Assembly (NCBI RefSeq): GCF_015845845.1 | Contig: NZ_LDIG01000248.1 | Coordinates: forward strand, 1-42,177 | From: Paenibacillus dendritiformis | Lineage (GTDB): Bacteria > Bacillota > Bacilli > Paenibacillales > Paenibacillaceae | Direction: 5' to 3' | DNA length: 42,177 bases | In this document: positions 16,270 to 24,907 of the stretch, piece after piece | How positions within the stretch are numbered: the first letter of the stretch is position 1 | How the letters are laid out: each line of letters starts with the position of its first letter | Notes under the pieces: generated by a model | Seen by the model: only the letters and a program-made list of their open reading frames with translations | Told to the model about the DNA's origin: nothing | The model's database searches: none | Position numbers and translations under genes: made by a program

Positions 16270-17472
16270 TCAGTCTTCCCCCACCTTTTTCTTCATTGGG
16301 CTTGTCGCGCTTCCTGAGCGGGCGATATTCATGGATACGCTCGTATCCAGCACCATCTCGCTGTAAATGCGGCTCCACTCCTTTTCCATGAAGGCATTCC
16401 ATTCCTTCGGATATTTGCGGTGGACCTTCTCGGCGAAATCGAAAATATCGGTCTGCCACTTCTCCTGCGTCGCGCGAACGGCGTGCTGAACCGTCTTGAT
16501 AATCTGCCTCTCCATCTCTTTTTCCGCCTTCTCATTCTGCAGCATGTCCGTAATGTCGAAGCGGGAATTGTTCTGGACGACGTCCGCTTTCGCGCTTATC
16601 CGAATCCGCATCGTCAGCTTTTTGCCGTCCCAATACGGCGACGTATCAACGAGATTGCGCCTTACCCGAAGAGACAAGCATTCCTTGGGCGCGTCGCAAT
16701 AGGAGATGTAGAGACGTTTATTTTCTCCCCGAAGCCACATCAGGCCCTCGGTCTCATTCTCGGACAGTCTGCCGACATAACGATCCTTGGAAATGATGCC
16801 CATGCCTACGACGGAAGGAACCCTGCCGCCCAAATGATTCGCGGTCCAGGAAACAAGCGGCGCATAGGCCGCCTTCGATTCGCCGTACAGCCGCTGCGCC
16901 GCCTCCAGCATGGAGACGCCAAGCGCTCTCCGCGATCGGGCCAAATCCTTGAACATGGCGGCTACATTCTCATGGAGCATCGTCTTGAACTGCAAAAAGT
17001 CGCTGGCCTTCCCCTCCGTCAGGAAAACGAAGGCATGCAGCCGCGGCGTCTGGAAGCGAAGCAGAAAGTCGATATGCTCAAGCAGCCCTTCTCTGGCCAA
17101 TTCCTGGCTGATGAAGTAAATCTCTGCATGCCCCCAGAAAATATAGCGGGGCACATTGTTCTGAAGATTGTACAGCGCTTCGCCGACGGTCGATCCGCTC
17201 GCGGAGAAATGCGTCGTATCTCCCCCCTTCTCGCCGCCGGAACTGGAAGGATCTTGACTTTCTCCGCCTCCGCTCTTCGGGACAAAGACCTCCAGGCTGA
17301 CTTGAACGCCGCCTTGCTCGGCCTTGTCGAAGGCCGCGGACAAGATGATCGTCAAATCTTCAATCTCGGTCCGATCCCAGCAGCCGGCAAGCAGCGCTCC
17401 CATCAGGACGACCAGCGCGCCAAGGAAGACATGGCGGACGGCGCGCAGGAGGTTCGGCATCTTCTTCGGCAT
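16270..17472 (-). CDS. Spore germinant receptor C subunit (Ger(x)C lipoprotein)
   Basis: A 400-residue lipoprotein with a signal sequence ending in LLAGC (Cys31), followed by WDRTEIEDLTIILSAAFDKA, which is the conserved Ger(x)C start. The middle carries the family segment ISQELAREGLLEHIDFLLR, and the C-terminal domain has a pattern of long amphipathic helices (EKEMERQIIKTVQHAVRATQ). C subunits sit on the outer face of the spore inner membrane and are required for receptor function. A Ser/Gly/Glu-rich insertion lies at about residues 66-85. Ribosome binding site AAAGGAGG. It lies between the A subunit gene (35-base gap) and the small membrane protein gene. Confidence 0.93.
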   Translation of the reverse strand: MPKKMPNLLRAVRHVFLGALVVLMGALLAGCWDRTEIEDLTIILSAAFDKAEQGGVQVSLEVFVPKSGGGESQDPSSSGGEKGGDTTHFSASGSTVGEALYNLQNNVPRYIFWGHAEIYFISQELAREGLLEHIDFLLRFQTPRLHAFVFLTEGKASDFLQFKTMLHENVAAMFKDLARSRRALGVSMLEAAQRLYGESKAAYAPLVSWTANHLGGRVPSVVGMGIISKDRYVGRLSENETEGLMWLRGENKRLYISYCDAPKECLSLRVRRNLVDTSPYWDGKKLTMRIRISAKADVVQNNSRFDITDMLQNEKAEKEMERQIIKTVQHAVRATQEKWQTDIFDFAEKVHRKYPKEWNAFMEKEWSRIYSEMVLDTSVSMNIARSGSATSPMKKKVGED

Positions 17473-17507
17473 GACATGCCTCCTTTCTCCAGATCATGCG
17501 AACCGCT

Positions 17508-19013
17508 TCAAGGGTGCGGATCGTTTTCCTCCCTCCGGTTCGGCTGCTGTCTGGACGCGGCGCCCTCCATCGGCAGGTCCTCTACCCATACCGGAAGCCG
17601 CAGCAAGGTATCCTTCAATTGCCGCAGGCGGATCGGGGAGAAGCCGGTCAAGTAAGGCGTCCCGAACGACTTGAGCGTCAATAAATGCGTCATCAGCAAA
17701 ATGACGCCCATCATGAGGCCGAGCAAGCCGAGGAAGCCCGACAGCAGCATGATCGGGAAGCGAAGCAGGCGGATGGCGATCCCCATCGTATAATGAGGAA
17801 CGAGGAAGGAAGAAATGCCCGTGATGGCCACGACCATGACCATCGGCGCCGACACGAGTCCGGCCAAGATCGCCGCTTGGCCGATGACGAGCGCGCCGAC
17901 AATGCTGACCGCCGAACCAATCTGCTTCGGCAGGCGTGCCCCGGCTTCGCGCAGCGCTTCGAACATGACCTCCATCAACAGCGCCTCGATCAAGGCGGGA
18001 AAAGGAACATGCGCGCGGGCCTTGGCCATCGTCAGCAGCAGATTGGTCGGAATCATTTCCTGGTGAAAGGTAATGACCGATACGTACAGGGACGGTCCAA
18101 GCAAAGCGACGAACAGAGAGACGTAGCGCAGAAGGCGAAGCGCGGTCCCGAAGATGGCCCGTTCGTAGAAATCCTCGGACGCTTGCACGAAGGAGGCGAA
18201 CAAGGCCGGCACGATGAGCACGACCGGAGAGCCTTGAACCAGGATGACGACCCGGCCCTCCAGCAGGTGCGAGGCAGCGACATCCGGCCGCTCGGTGGTG
18301 ACCGCCTGCGGGAACGGGGAGTACGGATTGTCTTCAATGCTCTGCTCGACATAGCCGCTATCGATCACGCTGTTGAGGGAAATGCTGTTCAAGCGCCGCC
18401 TCACCTCTTCGATAAGCTGCTCGTTCGTCACGCCCTCGATATAGGCGAACGTGATTGCGGTCTTCGTCATCTGCCCTTTTTTCAGCGTCTCCATCTTGAG
18501 GCTCGGCGTACGGATGCGAAGGCGAAGCAGCGACGTGTTCGTCTGCAGATTTTCCACGAATCCTTCGCGCGGCCCCCGCACGACCGATTCCGCATCCGGT
18601 TCCTGTATGTCCCGCTTGTCCCATTGCATCGCTTCGATCGCGATGACGAACGAGGTCTGATGTGTAATGAGCAGCGTATAGGCGTTCAGCAGCAGCTCCA
18701 GCGCTTCATTCATCGATTCGACGGCTTCCGCCTTCGAGGTGAAGAGGGTATCGATGACGTCGCCGGGCCGGGGAGGCCGTCCTTCCGGCTCCCGGTATCT
18801 GGTGACGAGCGGCTGGACGACATGCTCATCGAGGCTCTTGTCGTCGATCAGCCCGTCGATGTACACGAGCGTGGCTTCCTCCCCGTTCTGGAACGCGATT
18901 GGCGAAAAGACGACGTCCGAACAACGTTCGAACAGTTGCTTCAATATTTGAATATTTTCCGTGCCTTCATCGGACCATTGGACCTTCTTGGCGTGTCCTG
19001 TCAACTGTTCCAA
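17508..19013 (-). CDS. Spore germinant receptor A subunit (GerA family)
   Basis: A 501-residue GerAA/GerKA-type protein. The start is TTG at 19013 behind GGGGGGAA. The N-terminal soluble domain (1-240) includes LVYIDGLIDDKSLDEHVVQP and the segment MTKTAITFAYIEGVTNEQLI. The membrane domain begins with LLEGRVVILVQGSPVVLIVP and holds about five to six hydrophobic segments, including the conserved TFHQEMIPTNLLLTMAKARA and VSIVGALVIGQAAILAGLVS. It is the first gene of the operon A-C-small protein-B, driven by a sigma-G-like promoter, so it should be made in the forespore. The germinant is unknown. Confidence 0.93.
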   Translation of the reverse strand: MEQLTGHAKKVQWSDEGTENIQILKQLFERCSDVVFSPIAFQNGEEATLVYIDGLIDDKSLDEHVVQPLVTRYREPEGRPPRPGDVIDTLFTSKAEAVESMNEALELLLNAYTLLITHQTSFVIAIEAMQWDKRDIQEPDAESVVRGPREGFVENLQTNTSLLRLRIRTPSLKMETLKKGQMTKTAITFAYIEGVTNEQLIEEVRRRLNSISLNSVIDSGYVEQSIEDNPYSPFPQAVTTERPDVAASHLLEGRVVILVQGSPVVLIVPALFASFVQASEDFYERAIFGTALRLLRYVSLFVALLGPSLYVSVITFHQEMIPTNLLLTMAKARAHVPFPALIEALLMEVMFEALREAGARLPKQIGSAVSIVGALVIGQAAILAGLVSAPMVMVVAITGISSFLVPHYTMGIAIRLLRFPIMLLSGFLGLLGLMMGVILLMTHLLTLKSFGTPYLTGFSPIRLRQLKDTLLRLPVWVEDLPMEGAASRQQPNRREENDPHP

Positions 19014-19053
19014 GGCGGTTCCCCCCTGTACCGGACAATCTTTCCTTACCCGT

Positions 19054-19083
19054 TAGATTGTGAAGGGTCTGGCCGTTTTATGC
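19054..19083 (-). promoter_or_regulatory. Sigma-G-like promoter of the germination operon
   Basis: Minus strand: GCATA (19083-19079), 18-base spacer, CAATCTA (19060-19054). This matches the forespore sigma-G consensus GHATR-N18-CATNHTA at all but one position and lies about 40 bases before the TTG start of the A subunit gene. Confidence 0.7.
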
Positions 19084-19084
19084 G

Positions 19085-19131
19085 TTGACATGTGCGGTGT
19101 GGCATGATATTATTCATCTCGAATTCAAGAT
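19085..19131 (+). promoter_or_regulatory. Sigma-A promoter and MhqR-type operator of the MarR-family gene
   Basis: TTGACA (19085-19090), 17-base spacer, TATTAT (19108-19113). The near-perfect palindrome ATCTCGAATTCAAGAT (19116-19131, one mismatched pair) covers the expected transcription start. It resembles the MhqR box of Bacillus subtilis as I recall it (ATCTCGAATTCGAGAT), suggesting autorepression. Confidence 0.75.
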
Positions 19132-19215
19132 ATTAATGGATATTATCGTTATCTGCGTGAATCTGTTACTATAGTGGAGAATGACATTCATTTTGGAGGA
19201 AAGGAACGATTCGAA

Positions 19216-19695
19216 GTGAGCGAAAAGGAAAGCCGCGGACGCGGCGGAGCGGCGACTGTCGATCAGTCCTTGAAATTATTCGTCGTCCTGTCCCGGGCGT
19301 CGAAATCGCTGATGGATTTCGCGCAGCAGGACATGAAGCGCTATCAATTGAACCCTTCCGAATTTGCGGTTCTGGAGCTCCTTCATCATAAAGGCCCTAC
19401 CCCGATTCAGCAGATTGGCGGCAGAGTGCTGCTCGCCAGCGGCACGATGACCTATGTCGTCGATAAGCTGGAGAAGAAGGGCTATTTAAAGCGGTGCCCG
19501 TGCGAGCAGGATCGGCGCGTCATTTATGCCGAGCTGACGGAGCAGGGAGCCGCCTTGATGCAGGAAATTTTCCCCAAGCACGCCCAGGCGCTCCACCAGC
19601 TCATGGAGGTTCTCCCTGCGGAGGAACAGGAGCAGCTAACCTCGCTCTTGAAGAAGCTGGGGCGGCATATCGCCCAAGTGAATACGAATCACTAG
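19216..19695 (+). CDS. mhqR: MarR-family repressor, MhqR-like (quinone/electrophile response)
   Basis: A winged-helix repressor of 159 residues when started at GTG 19216 (GGAGGAAAGGA upstream); ATG 19174 would add 14 residues but has its ribosome binding site too close. Conserved MhqR-like parts are SLKLFVVLSRA at the start, LNPSEFAVLELLHHKGP, the recognition region IGGRVLLASGTMTYVVDKLE and the wing KRCPCEQDRRVIYAELTEQG. In B. subtilis, MhqR controls dioxygenases, azoreductase and hydrolases that detoxify quinones. None of these targets lie nearby; the gene appears to be monocistronic and autoregulated through the palindrome over its start site. Cys in the wing (CPC) could be redox-relevant; this is speculation. 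Confidence 0.8.
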   Translation: MSEKESRGRGGAATVDQSLKLFVVLSRASKSLMDFAQQDMKRYQLNPSEFAVLELLHHKGPTPIQQIGGRVLLASGTMTYVVDKLEKKGYLKRCPCEQDRRVIYAELTEQGAALMQEIFPKHAQALHQLMEVLPAEEQEQLTSLLKKLGRHIAQVNTNH

Positions 19696-19740
19696 CCCTC
19701 GGACCTTATCCGGGGTCTGCTTTGCTTGCACGCTTCTGAA

Positions 19741-19786
19741 CCGGATGCGCTCCGCAGCGATTGGACTGCGCGGCGGCCGGTTTTTT
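19741..19786 (+). terminator. Terminator behind the mhqR-like gene
   Basis: An imperfect stem (arms ending in GCTCCGCAG and starting CTGCGCGGC, outer CCGG/CCGG) followed by TTTTTT at 19781-19786. It lies 46 bases behind the stop codon. Confidence 0.65.
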
Positions 19787-19974
19787 GTCTTGTCCCGTTT
19801 TTTTCACATGCAGAACGCGGTTGAATCCAGTACAATAGATCAATGCGGCATCCATGGTTAATGCCCCTGCCGGTGTCTTTGCCGTCTTGCGGCTGCCGCA
19901 TCATCCAGACACATCTTATCCCGATAATCATTGTCTTCAACAAATATAGGGTATTGAAGGAGGATATGAACGCA

Positions 19975-21696
19975 ATGACTATGAACGCGATGGCCCAAGA
20001 ACGGTATGAAGCCTGGCTGAATGACGCGTCGATCGATGCGTCGACCAAGGCGGAGCTCGCCGGAATTGCGGGCAATGAACAGGAGATTACCGATCGCTTC
20101 TACAAGGAATTGGAATTCGGAACCGGAGGTCTGCGCGGCGTCATTGGCGCAGGCAGCAACCGGATGAACATATATACGGTAGGCAAAGCGACTCAGGGGC
20201 TGGCCCAATACTTGAAGGGCTCTTCCTCCTCTCCATCGGTGGCGATCGCGTATGATTCCCGCCACTTCTCCCCGGAATTCGCGCTGGAGGCCGCCCTCGT
20301 CCTCGCGGGCAACGGGATCAAGGCCTATATCTTCCCGGAGCTGCGCCCGACGCCGGAGCTCTCCTTCGCCGTGCGCCATCTGCAAGCGAGCGCCGGCATC
20401 GTCATTACCGCGAGCCATAACCCGCCGGAATACAACGGGTACAAAGTCTACGGCAGCGACGGCGGTCAGATTACGAAGGACACGGCGGGCCGCGTCATCG
20501 CCGAGATCCGCGGCATTCACAGCTTCGCCGACATCCGCAAGGCGGATCGGGCGGAAGCGGAAGCGGCCGGGCTGATCGTCTGGCTCGACTCGGCCATGGA
20601 CGACGCCTACATATCAGCCGTCACCGCCGTCAGCCGGAATCCGGAGACGATTCGCCAGACGAGCGATCAATTCCGCGTGCTGTACACCCCGCTGCACGGG
20701 ACGGGCAACAAGCCCGTGCGCGCCGTGCTGGATCGCCTCGGCTTCCAGCAAGTTCGCGTCGTTCCGGAGCAGGAGCTGCCGGATCCGAATTTCTCCACGG
20801 TCAAATCGCCGAACCCGGAGGAACGGGACGCTTTCTCCATCGCGATCGCGCAAGCGCAGGAATGGGATGCGGACATCATTATGGGAACGGACCCGGATGC
20901 GGATCGGATGGGAGCCGTCGTGAAGAACGCGCAGGGCGAATATGTCGTCCTGACCGGCAACCAGTCCGGCGCGCTGATGGTCCACTATTTGCTGGACGCC
21001 ATGAAGACGCAAGGCGCGCTGCCGGCCAACGGCGCGGTCATCAAGACGATCGTGACGAGCGAGCTGGGGGCGGCCATCGCCAAAGCGTACGGCATGACGG
21101 TCTTCAATACGCTGACCGGATTCAAATATATCGGCGAGAAAATGACCGAGTTCGACCGGACGGGAGAGCACACATTCCTGTTCGGGTATGAAGAGAGCTA
21201 TGGCTATCTCGCAGGCAATTATGCGCGCGACAAGGACGCCGTCATCGCCGCGATGCTGATCTGCGAAGCGGGCGCCTACTACAAGGCGCAGGGCAAGACC
21301 TTGTACGAAGTGCTGCAAGGCCTGTACGAGCAGCACGGCTATTATTTGGAGGCGCTGGAGACGCGCACGCTCAAGGGAGTCGAGGGCGTGGCCATCATCG
21401 GCGGCATCATGGACGAATGGCGGGCCGCGGCGCCGTCCTCCGCGGGCGGAACCGCCGTGGCCCGCACGGAAGACTATGCCGAAGGCCTGTATGGCTTGCC
21501 GAAGGAGAACGTGCTCAAGTTCCATCTGGCGGACGGCAGCTGGTTCTGCCTGCGTCCTTCCGGGACGGAGCCGAAGATCAAGATGTACTTCGCCGTCCAG
21601 GGCACGTCGGCCGCCGATGCGGAGCAGCGTCTGACGGCGCTTCGCCAGGACGTGATGGCGCGGATCGACGCCTTCATCGCCTCGAAGCAAGCCTAG
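19975..21696 (+). CDS. pgcA: Phosphohexomutase: alpha-phosphoglucomutase/phosphomannomutase, PgcA type
   Basis: A 573-residue cytoplasmic enzyme converting glucose-6-phosphate to glucose-1-phosphate (or the mannose equivalents), supplying UDP-glucose for wall glycopolymers and glycolipids. Key parts are the catalytic serine loop TASHNPPEYNGYKVYG, the metal loop GTDPDADRMG, the sugar loop GYEESYGYL and the phosphate-binding loop RPSGTEPKIKMYF. All motifs of the alpha-D-phosphohexomutase superfamily are intact, and the length fits PgcA. GGAGG at 19959-19963 favours ATG 19975; ATG 19966 is only two bases away from it. It is monocistronic with a strong terminator. Confidence 0.9.
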   Translation: MTMNAMAQERYEAWLNDASIDASTKAELAGIAGNEQEITDRFYKELEFGTGGLRGVIGAGSNRMNIYTVGKATQGLAQYLKGSSSSPSVAIAYDSRHFSPEFALEAALVLAGNGIKAYIFPELRPTPELSFAVRHLQASAGIVITASHNPPEYNGYKVYGSDGGQITKDTAGRVIAEIRGIHSFADIRKADRAEAEAAGLIVWLDSAMDDAYISAVTAVSRNPETIRQTSDQFRVLYTPLHGTGNKPVRAVLDRLGFQQVRVVPEQELPDPNFSTVKSPNPEERDAFSIAIAQAQEWDADIIMGTDPDADRMGAVVKNAQGEYVVLTGNQSGALMVHYLLDAMKTQGALPANGAVIKTIVTSELGAAIAKAYGMTVFNTLTGFKYIGEKMTEFDRTGEHTFLFGYEESYGYLAGNYARDKDAVIAAMLICEAGAYYKAQGKTLYEVLQGLYEQHGYYLEALETRTLKGVEGVAIIGGIMDEWRAAAPSSAGGTAVARTEDYAEGLYGLPKENVLKFHLADGSWFCLRPSGTEPKIKMYFAVQGTSAADAEQRLTALRQDVMARIDAFIASKQA

Positions 21697-21810
21697 CCGG
21701 GCTGGCCCGCAGCCGAACCGGCCATCGCTGCGGTCTCTCCCGTTCGCGGCTTCAAACAAGCGCCTAGGCCATCGTGGACGGCATCTCCCCGATGGCGCCC
21801 TGACAGGCCC

Positions 21811-21848
21811 GCTGCCTTCCGCTGCGATGTGGAAGGCGGCTTTTTTTT
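21811..21848 (+). terminator. Terminator of the phosphohexomutase gene
   Basis: Ten-bp stem GCTGCCTTCC/GGAAGGCGGC (one G-T pair, ten-base loop) followed by eight T residues (21841-21848). It stands about 115 bases behind the stop codon. Confidence 0.88.
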
Positions 21849-21859
21849 GAAGATCGAGG

Positions 21860-21888
21860 TTGCAACGGGACGCCAACCCGTCCATACT
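21860..21888 (+). promoter_or_regulatory. Sigma-A promoter of the M42 peptidase gene
   Basis: TTGCAA (21860-21865), 17-base spacer, CATACT (21883-21888), immediately behind the preceding terminator. The spacer contains an ACGGG/CCCGT inverted repeat. Confidence 0.6.
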
Positions 21889-21958
21889 GAGGATTAGGCA
21901 GAATCCACCGAAATCGATGCAGGCTCTAGTCAGGCCTGGAAGGAAGGAGCTCGTAATC

Positions 21959-23038
21959 ATGCAGCAAGAAACATTAGACTTATTCCGTACCTTGACCGAA
22001 TTCCCGTCTGCCCCCGGCTTTGAACGGGAGCTTCGCGCCCTGGTGAAGCAAGAATTGTCCAAATATACGGATGAATTTGTCCACGATGCCCTCGGCAGCG
22101 TATTCGGGGTTATGCGCGGGGACGAGCAAGGCCCGCGCGTCATGGTCGCCGGCCACCTGGATGAGGTCGGCTTCATTACGACCCAGATTACGGCGAACGG
22201 GATGATCAAGTTCCAGCCGCTCGGCGGATGGTGGGGCCAAGTCGTCCTCGCCCAGCAAGTCGAGGTCATTACGCCGAACGGGCGAATCCCTGGCGTCGTC
22301 GGATCGATTCCAAAGCATCTGTTGGATGAAGCGACGGCCAATAAGCCGGTCGACGTGAAGCATATGTATATCGACGTTGGCGCCGACAGCCGCGAGGAAG
22401 CCGAGAAGGCGGGCATCCGTCCGGGACTTCAGATCGTGCCGGTCTGTCCGTTCACGCCGCTGCTCAATCCAAAGAAAATTATGGCCAAGGCTTGGGATAA
22501 CCGCTATGGCGTCGGGCTGGCCATCGAGCTGATGAAGGAGCTGCACCGCGAGCGATTCGCCCTGCCGAACATCCTCTACTGCGGAGCGACCGTGCAGGAA
22601 GAGGTCGGTCTTCGCGGCGCGCGCACCGCGGCGAACCTCATTCAGCCGGATATTTTCTATGCGCTCGACTGCAGCGCCGCCAACGATATGACCGGCGACC
22701 CGAATTCGTTCGGCCAGCTTGGCAAAGGCGCGCTGCTCCGCATCTATGACCCGACAATGATTACGCATCGCGGCCTGCTTGAATTCGTACAGGATATCGC
22801 GGATACTCACCGCATCCCGTACCAGTACTTCGTGTCTCCGGGCGGCACCGATGCCGGACAGGTTCACCTGAGCGGCAAAGGCGTGCCGGCGACCGTCATC
22901 GGCGTGTGCGGACGCTACATTCATACGCCGGCTTCGATCGTTCATACCGACGATATCGATGCGGCGAAAGAACTGCTTGTCCAGCTTGTGAAGCATACCG
23001 ACCGCACCACCTATAATACGATCGTCGAACGCTCCTAG
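21959..23038 (+). CDS. M42 family metallopeptidase (glutamyl/aminopeptidase, YsdC/FrvX type)
   Basis: A 359-residue cytoplasmic, normally oligomeric, dinuclear aminopeptidase that trims peptides. Start at ATG 21959 behind GGAAGGAG; the longer open frame upstream covers the promoter. Metal and catalytic motifs are visible in order: [20 protein letters not shown] (bridging Asp), [11 protein letters not shown] (catalytic Glu and ligand), [13 protein letters not shown] and the late [16 protein letters not shown] with [16 protein letters not shown] (ligand His). All are intact. M42 enzymes are often misnamed cellulases. It has its own promoter and a strong terminator, with no functional partners adjacent. 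Confidence 0.9.
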   Translation: MQQETLDLFRTLTEFPSAPGFERELRALVKQELSKYTDEFVHDALGSVFGVMRGDEQGPRVMVAGHLDEVGFITTQITANGMIKFQPLGGWWGQVVLAQQVEVITPNGRIPGVVGSIPKHLLDEATANKPVDVKHMYIDVGADSREEAEKAGIRPGLQIVPVCPFTPLLNPKKIMAKAWDNRYGVGLAIELMKELHRERFALPNILYCGATVQEEVGLRGARTAANLIQPDIFYALDCSAANDMTGDPNSFGQLGKGALLRIYDPTMITHRGLLEFVQDIADTHRIPYQYFVSPGGTDAGQVHLSGKGVPATVIGVCGRYIHTPASIVHTDDIDAAKELLVQLVKHTDRTTYNTIVERS

Positions 23039-23057
23039 CGTTCGCGCCGACAATAGA

Positions 23058-23100
23058 AGAGCGTGCTCCCGGCCCGGCCGGACGAGCACGCTCTTTTGTT
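23058..23100 (+). terminator. Terminator of the M42 peptidase gene
   Basis: Eleven-bp stem AGAGCGTGCTC (23058-23068) / GAGCACGCTCT (23084-23094) followed by TTTTGTT. Confidence 0.9.
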
Positions 23101-23162
23101 CGTTCCGGCGGCCGCTATAGGCCGGCCCACGCTCAACGCTAAGGCTCCGGGGGTCGGCGGCG

Positions 23163-23587
23163 CGCGACCTCGGGCCTGCCATCGCCGCCGTCCTGCTCTT
23201 GTTCGCCGTCATGACCTATGTCAGCACCGACATTTATACCGTGCATGGACCGCAATGGATCGCCTTGCCGCTCTGGCCGGGGCAGCGCTCTTCATGGCAG
23301 GCCGGTTCATCAAGCGGCAGTGCGACGGCTGGGCATTCGTCATGACGGGAGCCGTCATTATTTTGTCCATGAGCAGCGTGTTCATCGGCTTGTTCCCGCG
23401 GGTGATGATCAGCTCGATCAGTCCCGACTATCATCTCACGGTATTCAATGCCGCTTCCGGCGCGTATTCCCTGCAGGTGATGACGTATGTCTCCCTTACG
23501 ATTCTTCCGTTCGTATTGGGGTATCAGATCTGGAGCTATTATGTATTCCGCAAACGAATCGACGACAAGGAGCATCTGGAATATTGA
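23163..23587 (+). pseudogene. cydB: cydB remnant (cytochrome bd oxidase subunit II, C-terminal part, frameshifted)
   Basis: The region translates into the last 130-140 residues of CydB. In one frame (23163 to about 23260) it reads RDLGPAIAAVLLLFAVMTYV-STDIY. After a one-base shift it continues with LAALAGAALFMAGRFIK, DGWAFVMTGAVIILSMSSV, the conserved FIGLFPRVMISSISPDYHLT and SLTILPFVLGYQIWSYYVFR, ending at TGA 23587. The first 60 percent of the gene and cydA are absent. No promoter or ribosome binding site serves the frame. A membrane-insertable fragment could in theory be made from the 3' frame, but a decayed relic is far likelier. Confidence 0.85.
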
Positions 23588-23736
23588 CGGGGAGCCGGGT
23601 TCTCCCTCATCCCCCCCTTGGCAGCCTGTCCGCTTCAGGTTACACTGTGAACAGAAGACGCGGAATGGCCGGGGCGATGGCGCCGTCTCATGCTTAGCCC
23701 AACCATCTGCTACTCTGTAAAAAAAGGGGAAACGAC

Positions 23737-24315
23737 ATGTCAACATACGCTTCAGACGCCTCTGCCTGCCAACAGGGTACGCCGCGCCAGGACGGGCTCC
23801 AACTGGCCACATTCGCCGGCGGCTGCTTCTGGTGCATGGTGAAGCCCTTCGATCAATGGGATGGCGTGCATGCCGTCGTGTCCGGCTATACCGGCGGCCA
23901 TGTTCCGCATCCGACCTATGAGCAGGTCAAATCCCAAACGACCGGTCATCTCGAGGCCGTCCAGATCACATTCGATCCGGCTATTATTCCGTACAGCCAG
24001 TTGCTCGAGCTGTATTGGGCGCAGATCGATCCGACCGATGACGGCGGGCAGTTCCAGGACCGCGGCGAATCGTATACGACCGCCATCTTCGTCCATACCG
24101 AAGAGCAGCGCCGTCTGGCCGAGGCTTCCCGTGCGGAACTCGCGGCGAGCGGACGGTTCGACCGGCCTGTCGTCACGCCTATTCGCGATGCCGGCCCCTT
24201 CTATCCGGCCGAGGACTATCACCAGGACTATTATCGCAAAGAGCCTGAGCATTACGCGGCCGACCGCGCCCAATCCGGCCGCGATCAATTTCTGAAGAAG
24301 CATTGGGATAAGTGA
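23737..24315 (+). CDS. msrA: Peptide-methionine (S)-S-oxide reductase MsrA
   Basis: A 192-residue repair enzyme reducing methionine-S-sulfoxide in proteins. The active-site motif GGCFWCMV carries catalytic Cys30. The conserved [52 protein letters not shown] and the C-terminal [16 protein letters not shown] complete the fold. The N-terminus (about 20 residues before the domain) is slightly long. No msrB domain is fused or adjacent. Start ATG 23737 has AGGGGAAA upstream. The next downstream feature is the tandem array beginning at 24392. Confidence 0.95.
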   Translation: MSTYASDASACQQGTPRQDGLQLATFAGGCFWCMVKPFDQWDGVHAVVSGYTGGHVPHPTYEQVKSQTTGHLEAVQITFDPAIIPYSQLLELYWAQIDPTDDGGQFQDRGESYTTAIFVHTEEQRRLAEASRAELAASGRFDRPVVTPIRDAGPFYPAEDYHQDYYRKEPEHYAADRAQSGRDQFLKKHWDK

Positions 24316-24391
24316 ACGGCATAGGGTGAGGCGCCTTTCTCGGCTCTTTTTTGGGGCAGGAGACGGGCGTCTTTCTTGTTGACGCCTTATG

Positions 24392-24685
24392 GCCTGTATC
24401 CCATCCTGTCAGGTTGCCAGGCCTCTGCTTCGCTATCCCAATCTTTCAGGTGACAAAGCCTATTGTTCGCTCCCCCATCGGTTAGGCAGACAAGCCTCTT
24501 TTATCGGTATCCCCTTCTGTAAGGTGGGCAGAGCCCTTTTTCGCTATCCCGCTCCGTCAGGTGGGTAGGCAGAGCCCTTTTTCCACTATCCCGCTCCGTC
24601 AGGTGGGCATAGCCTTTTTACACTATCCCGTTCTCCAGGTATTCAGCGTCTTTTGGTCGTTATCCCATCCACTCAGAGGAGACGA
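24392..24685 (+). repeat. Eight-unit tandem array, 29-41 bp units with mini-hairpin and T-tract
   Basis: Units start at 24392, 24421, 24458, 24494, 24533, 24574, 24612 and 24646, each with GCC or GCG. An approximate consensus is GCCTTTTTCGCTATCCC, then (G/A)(T/C)TC(C/T)GTCAGGTGGGCAGA. At several junctions GGGCAGAGCCC or GGCATAGCC forms a small stem directly followed by TTTTT. Central units (5 and 6) are most alike, outer ones diverged. It is not a CRISPR: units are contiguous, without unique spacers. No gene lies within 24316-24850. Confidence 0.85.
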
Positions 24686-24850
24686 GCCACAGAGGCCTGC
24701 ATAGGCTGATATGAGAACACACGGAATATGCATTAAAGCGGGAAACTTCACTGGCACAGTAAACAGGGGACATGACAGGAAGCGGATTGACGCCCTGAGT
24801 GGAGGGGAGATTGAGCATAAGGGCTTGAAAGGGGCTGAGTACCGATACGA

Positions 24851-24881
24851 CAAAAAACGCAAGCCGCAGCGGGCTTGCGTT
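24851..24881 (-). terminator. Terminator of ddh
   Basis: Minus strand: AACGCAAGCC/GGCTTGCGTT ten-bp stem (24881-24872 with 24865-24856), then TTTTTT. It begins 26 bases behind the ddh stop. Confidence 0.92.
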
Positions 24882-24907
24882 GATGTCCATCGAGAATGGC
24901 GCCGATG

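Noticed and set aside
16420..19088. Plus-strand open frames of over 400 codons opposite the ger operon
   Set aside because: Antisense to intact GerA- and GerC-type genes; translation is charged and repetitive without similarity to known proteins.
24392..24685. CRISPR array
   Set aside because: Repeats are contiguous, imperfect and lack unique spacers; no cas genes are present.
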